DNA of 33,557 nucleotides, from assembly GCA_009869945.1 (NCBI GenBank), contig WIXG01000602.1, positions 1-33,557 of the forward strand, written 5' to 3'. A program made the translations under genes and the position numbers. Numbering within the stretch: the stretch's first letter is position 1; each line of letters starts with the position of its first letter. Of this stretch, positions 10,108 through 20,361 are shown in pieces. Under the pieces are notes generated by a model. It was given only the letters and a program-made list of their open reading frames with translations. It was not told the origin of the DNA and did not search any database. This DNA comes from Mesaphorura yosii. Its lineage: Eukaryota > Arthropoda > Collembola > Poduromorpha > Tullbergiidae.

Positions 10108-13100
10108 TCACTCGATCAGAGGAGGAGGCGACGTTGGAATCGTCGACTTGCTCATGTTTCCTTGAGTCAGGTAGCCGGCCACTGAACCCGAGCCGGATGT
10201 CAGGTAGCCTGCGTTCGGCTTGTCGGACAAGAAGAGGTCGTGATTCTGAAAGAAGATAACGAAAAATATAAGTTGCATGACTACTGCTGATTTGACTATG
10301 AGAATTTGCTAATTTGCATGCCTCTCCCTTACCTGATGCTTGTACTGCGCCCAAATGTCAGACTTCCCCAGAATCGCCTCCACCTCCGCTCCGTACGTCT
10401 CATCCGAGCTCATCCGTTGCAGCGTCTTGACAATGTGCGCCTTTGTCCCGGCCGGATTCGGTCCGAGCTCGACTCCGTTCCCCCGCAGCAGCTGGAGCAG
10501 CACCTGAATCAGCTGACTCTCGAGCGCCTGGTGCACGAGCTCCGAATGGTTCGCACTGTACAGATGATTGAGGGCCTCGCACGTGAGCGGAATCACATCG
10601 GACCCGGTATTCTTCCTCATCCCGTTCACAATCGGCTGGATGCACTCGTGATGGCGGAGTGCGTCCGAGCAGATGACGTTCGTAGCAATGTGGCGGAGAA
10701 GGATGGACGCGACCCGCTTCGTCGAATTCGAGTTGGATTCCATGGCTTTCAGAATGGGTTTCAGGTGCCCCATCGGAGGGAGGAGGTCGCAGAGGAACGG
10801 CTGGGCGAGGAGCAGGTGACCGATGGCGCTCCCGACGAGCTCCAGCGCAGCATCATCGCCCATGTTGTTCTGGATCCGCTTCCGGTCGACGGAGCCAATT
10901 GGCGAGAAGGCGAATTCGAGGAGGTCGCGGAGGAATTCGCGTGGCTTGCGGAGGTTCCACGACGGGTTCGTGACGTACAGCCGGAGGTAGATTCCTCCGA
11001 TGGTGATCTCGTCCGGGATTGAATAATCGACCTGGAACGACTCGGAGGGCAGGCGCCAGTCGAGGCTCGTGTCTTTTCGCTGAGCGAGATACAGCTCCTG
11101 GCGCATCGTGCGAATAGCTGCCGTGACGTTCCCTCGCGCGCCGTCGTTCCACACGATTTCCGGGTTCTCCGTTGTCGAGTCGAAGAGATGGACGGCCGAC
11201 TCAGGCGACTCGGCCATCGCCTCGCAGAAGATGGACGGCAGGAATTTGGCGAGGAGGATTTTGATACGGGGGCCGGACAGTTTGTCGGCGCAGAGCTTCG
11301 AGAGCACTTCGGAGGCCTTTTTGCGGATGGCCGGGTCGATGTTGCATGTGCAGAAGAGGTCGAGGAGGTAGACGATGATACCCTTCTGCACGGACTCCTT
11401 CACGACTTGCGGGTGCGTGACGATCATGCTCAGGCAGTTGAGGGCGAGGGTGATGACGGTTGTCGCGTTCTTCTTGGCGCTCGCGCACACGATGAGAAGG
11501 CCGGGCACGATGCCCATGCCCACAATGTCCTGCACACAATCTTGGCTGACCATCAGGCAGGAGAGGACGGTGAGGATTCCCTGCTCGTACGGCGGGCAGA
11601 GGAGGTAGCGGGCGAAGAGCCGGAATTTTCCCTTGCACAGGCCCTCCAGCCCCATGCAGTTCTTCAGCACGTTCCCCAGCGCCTCGATGCACTGCCCCAC
11701 GCATTGCGTCTCCTCCGGCGTGTTCGTCGGGCACTCGGGGTCGTGTGTGCTCAGGAAAGAAAGCAAGGCACCCACAAACTCGGCGGGGTTCTCCAGTTGG
11801 AATGTGGGGTCCAAGTTGTAAATGCGGACAAAGATGGAGCCAACGACGAGCTCGCCCTGATGGAGCGAGTACACGAAATCCGAGCCGTACGCCATGTCCG
11901 CGTTGTCCCCGCTCTTCAGGAGCTTCAGCTGCGTGTCGCAGCACTCGAGCAGCTCCGTCCGCGTTTTGTTGTTCCAGAGCAGGTATGGAGTGGCGCAGTT
12001 CTCGTTGAGCACTTTAAGCACGTGCTCAGGCTCCTTTTCTCGTACCATCTTGGCTCCGTACGGGAGGAGCAAGGCTTCGAGCGAAGTGCGAATCACGTCG
12101 TTCTTCGGAGTGTTGGCGCCCTCACCACCCGACAGCGCCTTCAGGGCTTGAATGCTCAGCTTTGCGAAGTTATTTGTCAAAATCTGCTGGTTCGTTTCTT
12201 CCGACGCCTCAACGCCGGCCTCCTCCAGAGTGAAATCGTAGGAGAAGAGCGCAGTGAGGAGGTGCCAGAGAATGCCGGCTTGGAGCAGGTGCATCTGGAG
12301 GATCGTGTCCACCGACATGGCGGCCACGCACTCGGCCGCAACGCAGTTCAGCTTCGTCAGGTGCTTGAAGTAGAAAATTCGGCAGACGTTCTGCGCAAGC
12401 TGTGGCATTTCAACGAGTTTGTCCCTGCAGAGTTGGAATCGTGTGGCCACCGCAAAGCAGCGGGTCACGTGGAGGCAGACTTGGGCTCCGACGTCGCCTG
12501 ACTTCGTTCCCGCGTTCAGGATCGAGACGCAGCGATCGAATGCGCGGAGGAGAAGGTCGAGACCCTTCTCGCGACGGAGCTCCTCGACGTTGAGGGCGGA
12601 GCAGTTGAGCGTGTGGTAGCAGAGTTCGGTGCTCGTTGCAAGGAGCGGAGTTTCCTTCGCGAAGAGCGCGTCGTCAGCGACCTCCAACTCCATCGTTTTG
12701 ATGAGCATTGGGTACCCGGCGTACTTGTACGGCTCGAGTACATAGCCGTACCGTTTGAAGAGGATGGTTTGCGTGCGAAGGATGAGGACGATCCGGTTCG
12801 GGTCTGGATTGCTGCTCTCCGTCGAATAGCGACTGCACAGAAATTCGTAGGCGCGGTTCGCCTCCTCAAATCGCTCCCGTCCCTCCGGGTTCTTGTCCGG
12901 GTGGAACTTTTGCGCCAATCGTCTGTAGTTCTTTTTCACTTTATCAGCCCAGTCGCTCTCTCCGTCCAGCTCCAGCGCTCTGAGCGCCTCTGTCACGGTC
13001 ATTGGCGGTGGTTTCTTCTCGACCTCGTTCTTCCACGCCTCGAGCACGTCCTTCAGGAGGCTGAGTGGGTCGGCGATGGGCCAGTCAGGGAATCGGACTT

Positions 13101-16100
13101 CGTCCGTCAGATTCCTCAAATAGTAGACGCTACAGAAGAGCTCGTTCTCGAGCGTCGGGTACGTCACGGACGGAATGGCGCAGTACTCGTACAGGGCGCG
13201 GGTGTTTGAGAGTACGCGTGGGGAGAAATCGGCGAGGTGTAACGCGATCCTCTCAATCAAATGTCTCCGCATGGAAGCGCTCCAAATCGCTTCGGGCGTG
13301 TCAAACTCGCCGAGGTAGATTTCCGAGAATTTATTCACACCGTGGTTTTCGAGGTACGCGACCATCGCTTCGGGAAGCAGCGAACCGAGCACGGATTTCT
13401 GCCAGACGGAGGAGCCCTGCTGCGTCGAGTAAGTGCTTTGCTTCATGTGTGTGAGGTGGAGGAAGCGCGAGATGGGGAGGATGTTGGAGCCCGTGTACAT
13501 CATGATAAAGAAAAAGACACCAGTCGCGTACACGCGGTTGATCATCGGGTTTTCCTCCAGAATCGCGTGGAGAAGCACCGCCACCCTCTCAACAATCGCC
13601 GGATCGAACGTGAGCAGAAGCTGGACAATGTGCGCCAGGTACCCAGTCGGCTCGGTCAGAATCTGCTTCGCTTTGTGCACCGGACGAATGACGGCTTCGC
13701 CGTGCTTGGCCGGGCAGAAGGAGACTGTCTGCACGAGGATGTCGAGGATCACAGTCGCGAGCTTCGTCTCGTTCATGAAGGGCGTCTGCTTCTCGGCCAT
13801 GATGAACCATTTGAGCTGAGCCACGGTGTTGAGGTGCTTCCACGAGTCGAGGCCTGTCGCCCAGCATTTCGTTTTGCCATCAATCCGTCCCTCAGCGTAC
13901 AGTTTCTTCAGCTCTTGGAATCCGACGGGGCCGACCTTCTCGTGCGAATCCCTCGGCATGTAGTACCATTCGGGGGAGTCTGCGTGGCGCATTTCGGGGC
14001 TCGCCTCGATCACATTCGTCTGCGTGGGGATCACAGCACGTGTCGTGTGCAAGTGGGCGAGCGTGAGCAGATCTACGAGGATCCGCAGCCCTCCGGAGTT
14101 GACGAGCTCTCTCGCGTTCTGCTGGCACAGGACGAGTTTCTGAATGAAGAGGAGGATTCGGTCGCGTTCTCCCTTCTCCCCGCACTTGTCCAGCATGATG
14201 AGGATGTACTTCAGGTCGCTGAAGAAGCCAATCTCCTCCCAGTGACGCCCGTACACGGTCGTCATGGCCTGAATGCACATGGCACGCATGTCGGGTCGGC
14301 CGGTAAGAAGAAAACGGTGGTACAGGTCGCCAAAAAAGTCTTTCGGGTTTCGGATGATGAATTGCTGGCTCAAATTCTCCTCTTCGAGCAACAACCTTAA
14401 GTAGTAACCGCCAATGTTGATCTCTTCGCTGAGTGAGCGGTACTGCACTTGGAAATCGGCGTGATTCCAGCAAATGTCGCCAACGACGTGGTCCCGATCC
14501 CCGTCCAAAAGCCGGATCTCGTTTGTGAGGGCTTCGCGCAGCTCTTCTCTCGTGGGGTAATTCCAAATCAGGTCGGGGACCGCGTGGTCCTGCCCGAATT
14601 TGTGGTACAGCAGAATCCAGTTTCCTTCGATTTTGAGGTTCTGGCGGCGTTTCCTCAGCGTGACGGGTCGTAATTGGTTCTTGACCCGAACTTCTTGAGC
14701 CGTCTTGAGTCTCCAGTGTCGTAAGGCCACCTTGGAAATGGAAACCCCATTTTACGATAGATTCGTGTAATTTAAAGCGTCAAAAATTCACTCACTTCGA
14801 TCTGCTTCTCGACGTACTTCTCCACGTTCCGCACCTGCCTATGAAACTGAGACGGCTGATTATTTTTGTGAATCTGCGTCGCAATTTTAAGATTGTCCCG
14901 CGTGTTGATGCGATCCGTGTCCGCCTTGACTTTTTCGTCCGAGTCGAGGTATCTGAGCAGCCCGCAAGGGAGGACCCTTTGCAGGAGGTCCATCGCGACG
15001 GGGTTCTGAGCGGTCCAGAGACTCACTAGATGCCGCGAGAGTTGGCGGAGAGTGAGGAGTCGCGGGTCGTTTGTTTGAAGGAAGAAGGCGTTCAGTAAAT
15101 GGCGAATGAGGGCTCCTTCTTTCAGCGCCATGTCCTGCATTTGGCGGCCAATGTTGCCCTGCCCCTCCTCGATTAGGGCTTTCATGACGAGACCGGCCCC
15201 CTTCACGATAGCGACGGAGGAGTGTTGGAAGAGAGAAAAGAGGACCGAGCACCGCTGCGCCACGGCCTGGAGGAGCGTGTCAAAGTGGTGGCCGAGCGTG
15301 GTCTCGCTGTACGGAGCGCAGAGGCCAAACGTCAGTATGTCCAACATGGCCATGGTCACAAGAGCCCCCGTCCCCTTCCGCACGTGGCTCGTCCACATCT
15401 CGAGAAGGCTCTCCAGGAATTTAGGGCTGTTCAGGATCTTCTCCTTATTGTCCTGCTCCTGTCGCAGATCCGCGTCCTCGTGCATCGGCTGCATGAGGGC
15501 GGCCATGATGTCAAGGGCCGAGTACACGACGCACTCAGACATGTTGGCACGGAGCGCAGTGACGACGACACTGCCGATCTTTTCTCGGAATCTGGATAAT
15601 GGTGGGTTTAATTAGTTTTCTCAGCATCTCAGCTTGGAACTCAACTCAACCTTGCAGCTTACGTTTGCATCTCGGCAAAGGCGCCGAATCCAGTCTTTGA
15701 ACAAACTATACGCCTAATGAGCTGAAAGTACTCTTCGTAATCATCTTGACTAATATCTTTGGCAATCAGGTCGTTGAGGGCGACCAGAATGAGCTTCTCT
15801 TTGTTCTCGGCGAAAAATTTCTGCAGCGGGAGGCAGGAATTAATTTTAAGAGATCTTATAAAATTGTACTCGCGACTTACGTCTTGTGACACGGCATGCA
15901 GGAGTCCAGAGTACGCCACGTTCGCGTTGAACCGAACGAGCAGCTCGCTGAACGTCCAGGCTGGTGGTGGCTGGTGAATGAATTTGAGGAAGAGCGACTC
16001 GACCCGTTCGTCAACGTGCGAGCAGAGCGGGCCCCAGCGTTTCCCCTGCGGCGTGTTCCTCGACTTGACGTGAACGCCGCAGTTTCCGCTCGCCCTCGCC

Positions 16101-17211
16101 CCATCCATCAGCGAACTGAGGAGGCAGTCACGCTCCGTCGAGAAGTACGTCCGGAGCACGCCCGTCGTGAACTCGATACAGATGGCTTGCGAGTCGTCGT
16201 TGCAGCGGACTAGGGCAAAGACGGAGGAGAGCGGGTGGAGGGAGGTGATCTGAAATAGGAGGAGATTGTGAATTGTAAGGGGATTTCTTCAGTGCCAAAA
16301 GCAGTAGTTAATCTTACGCAATAAGTAGCAGGATCCCTCTCAAGGAGACAAGTCTCGGTGAGGCAGAGGAGTATTCGAGCCCGTTTCCGATTCTGCACCG
16401 CGAACTCACAAAGCGAAGTAATGTGCTCGTCTTCGCTGTACACTCCAAGCCTTCTCTCGAGCAACCCACTCACTTGTTCCCCCTCCAGCACCTTGGCGTT
16501 GATCTGCGTCCCAATAAAAGCACCCGCATTCTCTCGGATTTTGCCCAGGATTTTTCCCCGCTCGGAGTGGGAAAAGATGTGCAGTCGCTGCGTGTCCTTC
16601 ATCTCGAGCGCAAAGACGTCCGCCTCCTTCCGCAGCTCGATCAAGTTCTCAATATCCTTGAAATGGTAGAATTTCTTCTCGCCGTCCTGGCTCACTTGCT
16701 CGACACTCGCGCAGGTGACGATGACCGAGCTGAGGAGCGAAGGCGTGTCCTGACCCCATCTGTATTTCATCGGGGCTTTGAACGCAGCTGTGGCCCGGTC
16801 AATTTGCTCGGACTGATGAGAGCGGGCAAATGCTCCGCGTTGCTGGAGGGCGAGAGTGAGGACGTGGGCCCGATGCTCCGTCTCGAAGCGCATCGAGTCC
16901 GTGCCCTTGCCTTTGCGGTGCACGAGCTGGAATTGGTGTGGGTGGTCGGCCGTGGAGAGCGGCGAAATGTTGTAGACTTCCGTCCATTGCCAGTAATTTG
17001 TCTTCTCACCGTCATTCGAGTTGTAGGTTGCGATTCCGTGTGTGCCGACGGAGAAGATTCGAGGGTAGCTGTGAAATTAGAGGGGCGTTATCAAAAAATG
17101 AACCCTAAATTGACAAAATTGAGTTTCCTATCGCTGATTTACTCACTTCCCCTTCCATCTCGTGATCTTGGTCGTGTAGAATGAGTAGAGATCGACGTTT
17201 TCCGAGCCCAT
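10108..17211 (-). CDS. Rme-8: RME-8 / DNAJC13, endosomal DnaJ protein
   Basis: Seven coding exons: 17211-17147, 17068-16318, 16249-15881, 15820-15663, 15591-14796, 14730-10333 and 10245-10108. All junctions are GT-AG and keep frame, giving 2224 residues, close to the 2243 of human DNAJC13. The N-terminal part reads YPRIFSVGTHGIATYN as in orthologues. A GYF-like segment (GPVGFQELKKLYAEGRIDG) and four IWN-type repeats (for example LIWN at about 767) flank a J domain with HPD at 1323-1325. The C-terminus has the family's repeated AGYLT. RME-8 recruits Hsc70 on early endosomes and acts with SNX1/retromer and WASH in sorting and clathrin removal. An in-frame TGA lies 15 bases upstream of the ATG at 17211, which fixes that start. 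One exon covers two thirds of the protein. Confidence 0.96.
15821..15880 (-). other. 60-nt in-frame, stop-free intron in RME-8
   Basis: Donor GTAAGT and acceptor CCGCTGCAG bound a 60-nt segment with no in-frame stop, so the open frame runs straight through. It is called an intron because removing it restores the family sequence: LLHAVSQD joins KFFAENKEKL, as in vertebrate DNAJC13, where no 20-residue insert occurs. Confidence 0.85.
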
Positions 17212-18494
17212 GTTGTACCATAATATTCATCAGCCATTCATTCTCTGCTGGGTGTGGGTTCAGAAAGTTGGAGGACCGACGGTCACTGCGAATCAAGAAC
17301 ACTCAGATTATCATTTAGCACAATAGACTTGATACTTAATCTAATCACGTCACAGTGGAATTAAAGATCACTTTCGTTAATCAAAGAATAAATACAGTCC
17401 GACAGAGTATGCTGGATCCTCCCCTTTTAGGTTTGAATTGATGCAGTCTAACCAAATATAATGAAGTGTTGCGTGCACTTTAGCCAAATGCTAAATGTAT
17501 TTAGGGGTTTCCTCTGCTACCACAGGATGGATGGTCAGCTGTCAGAGTTCTCACTACGCCGGACTTGTCCTTGCACTCACGACTACATTAACAGTGATGG
17601 CCTGTATTATTAGCCTAACTGCTGTCGGAAATACTGACATGCACTTGTTCCAGCCAGCACATGCGTTATTACTCGTGCAATTAAAAGTTACACACGTCAA
17701 CTCATCCTCTGATCTCTTGCTCTTTACTGTCTAATAGCGACTAAAATGATTCACTTGCCACGAAACACCTGATCAAATGATTCAGCTCTCTAAATTCTTA
17801 ATACCCGGCATGAATTAATCATGAAAGGCATGCATGAACTTACTTTCCAGTCGCAGTCGCTGGTCTATTGTTCCAAATTGTCAGTGAATTAATTCCAAGC
17901 GAGTCAAACCGCACCGTCAAATGATACAAAAATTACGTCGTAAGTTTTTAGCTGCGCAAAATCCGGACGACGGGCAAGGGCACCGTCCGGTAGAAATTTG
18001 GATCGATTAATTAATTAGCTAATGTACCAGTTAAGTTATCAACTAAGCCTTAAGCTTGTACTTATGTATTGAGTAATTGAGTAGAATTAAATCTTCTTCA
18101 ACGGTTCTGTCTGGTCTGGCCTGCTTGACTTGGCTGACTTGGTTCGTCAATGCATAATGAATACATGTAAACAGCAGCAAACTGCTGCCGCAGCGCACAA
18201 GGCAGAAGAAAGAACCAAAAACCCTTGACTCGGCAACTCTCTCTTGACAGATGCGGCGAGTGCGCGAGCAGCCCGGCCCTCTTCGTTCATCGGTCTCTAC
18301 AATTTTTTTGCAAATTACGGCTCTGCTTTTCTGCAAAACTTAATTTTACTTTATCCGTGCGAGTCTCAGTGAAATTGAACCTGCTCAACGTTCAGCGTAG
18401 TGTAATTGCTGACTTGACTTGCATAACCAACGCAAACGTATTGTATTAGTAGCAGCGCAGTGGCCGGCCGGTCATTTTTGGATAATTGAGCTTG
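17212..18494. other. Divergent promoter region between RME-8 and peflin genes
   Basis: About 1.3 kb shared upstream region of two head-to-head genes. A CAGCAG acceptor-like site near 17250 suggests a non-coding first exon for RME-8 farther upstream. On the plus strand a donor GTAAGT at 18495 suggests a non-coding first exon of the peflin gene ending at 18494. No TATA box recognised. A GC-rich inverted repeat lies at 17963-17990. Confidence 0.45.
17963..17990. repeat. Short GC-rich inverted repeat
   Basis: CCGGACG at 17963-17969 pairs perfectly with CGTCCGG at 17984-17990 around a 14-base loop, in otherwise AT-rich sequence. It could form a hairpin in DNA or RNA, or be chance; no function is claimed. 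Confidence 0.4.
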
Positions 18495-18712
18495 GTAAGT
18501 CGTTACTGGAACTAGAATTATAAATTGTACGTAATAACGTAACTAAAGTTAGATAAAATGAGCAATGGGCATATTTTGTGCTTAGAGTAGTCATAAATTT
18601 TGTAACTCTCATCATGAATGATTCATGAGAGAATGACAGTGACGTGTGTCGGAGTTTGTTGTCGTCATTAGCAACTTAATCGTTGAGTCATTGTCATTTT
18701 CTTGGATTTCAG
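18495..18712 (+). other. Probable 5' UTR intron of the peflin gene
   Basis: A strong donor (GTAAGT at 18495) and a pyrimidine-rich acceptor (TTGGATTTCAG ending 18712) bracket sequence upstream of the peflin ATG. Frames before the donor contain stops, so exon 1 would be non-coding. A second acceptor-like CATTACAG ends at 18807. If the first acceptor is used, the mRNA carries a short upstream reading frame starting at 18795. An almost perfect palindrome (8-base arms, 18612-18628) lies inside the intron. Confidence 0.5.
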
Positions 18713-18873
18713 CAGAAGGAAGTTGTCACAAGTCGTGACTTTCTAGTGTTGTGCACAATTTTCTAAGTATTGAGTTCTAATTAAGCTTCATTTCATGTGC
18801 ATTACAGTTTTTGTCGTGGTCAATCACTGATCTTCAGCATATCTTCCAATATCTTCAATTAAATTGTGTCAAA

Positions 18874-19545
18874 ATGTCGAATCCACAAGTCGCTCAGTGG
18901 TTCGCTGCGGTGGATGCGGACCGCTCTGGACGAATATCGGCTTCGGAGCTGCGATCAGCACTGATGAGCAGCAATGGGAGGATGTTCTCGGAGTCGTGCT
19001 GTCGGCTGATGATTGGTAAGATAGATGGAAATTAAAATGCGGTGCATTGTAGGTGAAATCATGCCGTGATACAGCCAGTTAATTTATTTCTTTGCACGCG
19101 CAGGAATGTTCGACCGGGGCTCCGGTCAGATTGACATTCAAGGCTTTGAACAACTGTACAACTACGTAAATCAGTGGCTCTCCGCTTTCCGCTCGTACGA
19201 TCGGAATGGGTCGGGGTACATTGACTCTGGGGAGTTCCTGCAGGCACTCTCCGTCATGGGCTACCGCTTTTCCCCACAATTCGTTGACATGCTGTCGAAC
19301 AAGTGAGTTATTTCATCGACCAACACATTTTCTGGTTTCCAACATGCAATTTGAGTAACCCTGGTGCATTGTACAACAGATTCGGGGAGCAGGGAGCCGG
19401 TCTCCCGGTCGATGGATTCATCACTGCTTGCATCCTCATTCAAAAGTTTACGGAGGGATTCCGTCAGCGTGACACTCAGCAGCAGGGCGTCATCACGATT
19501 CAGTACGAGGACTTCTTGTCGATGATATTCGGGTCGTGGGCCTGA
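18874..19545 (+). CDS. Peflin-like penta-EF-hand protein
   Basis: Three coding exons, 18874-19015, 19104-19302 and 19380-19545, with introns of 88 and 77 nt, encode 168 residues. Five EF-hand positions are visible. EF1 (VDADRSGRISASEL) and EF3 (YDRNGSGYIDSGEF) keep the calcium ligands; EF2 (MFDRGSGQIDIQGF) is shortened; EF4 and EF5 (RDTQQQGVITIQYEDF) are degenerate. The GYRFSPQF and TEGFRQRDT segments match peflin better than ALG-2/PDCD6. Peflin pairs with ALG-2 and acts at ER exit sites and in ubiquitin-linked vesicle coat regulation. The long Gly/Pro/Tyr-rich N-terminus of vertebrate peflin is absent from this model. Frame is open 63 bases upstream of the ATG, so an extra upstream exon is possible but not seen. 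Confidence 0.85.
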
Positions 19546-19739
19546 AAACAAGGGACAGGGCAGAGCTTGGCGTAGCTTCTAGACACCCTGCAGGCTACCT
19601 TCGAAGAAAATATCCAAGAATCTTCCCTGAACTTTCCATCATTTAAGAATTTAATCAGTTTGTGGATCCATTTAAGACTACCACGATAATTATTACTGAA
19701 TTCAACATTCAACTGTCATTCTTATTCATGAAATGAGTG

Positions 19740-19745
19740 AATAAA
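19740..19745 (+). terminator. Poly(A) signal of the peflin gene
   Basis: AATAAA about 195 bases after the stop codon, and some 210 bases before the earliest possible start of the next gene. Confidence 0.65.
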
Positions 19746-19956
19746 TTCAGGATGAGTTTTTGCAACAATTGTCCCGCAAGGGAGACTTGCGCTCGGCGGT
19801 AAACTTCTTGCGTACAAACTCGGGCATATCGAGGAGAATTGTGCCGGGTACAAAAACATATGCTTGACTTCTTGTTCTTTCATCACGGCTCCCTGCTTAT
19901 GCTTTCAACACATTTAAGTGCTTTTGTAGTTAAATTAGCCAGTAGTGATCAATTTA

Positions 19957-20087
19957 ATGTGGACGGCTCTTGCTGGTAGACAGCAATTAGTGCGGAAAGT
20001 AGCAAACCCATCATTAGCATCCAAGTTTAGGAGAACTCACTCGAGTTCAACTGGGCCGAGACCGACCACCGCATTCTGCTTATCACG
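19957..20087 (+). other. Possible alternative first coding exon of LTA4H (mitochondrial presequence-like)
   Basis: From an ATG at 19957 an open frame runs to a donor GTACGC at 20088. It encodes about 43 residues rich in Arg, Ser, Ala and Thr with almost no acidic residues (for example SKFRRTHSSSTGPRP), as in mitochondrial targeting sequences. It ends in phase 2 and splices in frame to a strong acceptor (TCATTTTAG, ending 20237) that opens the LTA4H exon. The extended protein would be 727 residues. Evidence is sequence composition and phase only. Confidence 0.4.
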
Positions 20088-20361
20088 GTACGCCAGACAT
20101 CAATTTACGCCCATCTGGCAGCATCCACTCAAGTACCAAAGTGCTAATGTGCTAATTATCCTTTCATAATTTCATTATTCAGGTTGCTCGATGCTTGCAA
20201 CACTCAATTACATTCTCCTTATCTTGTGTCATTTTAGTACGAGACAAGAGCTGCTCTACCACCCGACGACCAGCGGCACGACTTTTATTCGCTTTGACTT
20301 CTTTGACCCTTTGCACCACCACCTCGACTCGCTTCTAACGTACGTACGGCGACAGTTTTTG

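Noticed and set aside
11188..12501. Open frame of 437 codons on the plus strand
   Set aside because: It lies wholly antisense to the large RME-8 exon, has no recognised domain and a biased Arg/Glu/His composition expected from the mirror of a GC-rich coding strand.
13261..14400. Open frame of 379 codons on the plus strand
   Set aside because: Also antisense to RME-8, with the same mirror composition; RME-8 is strongly supported on the other strand.
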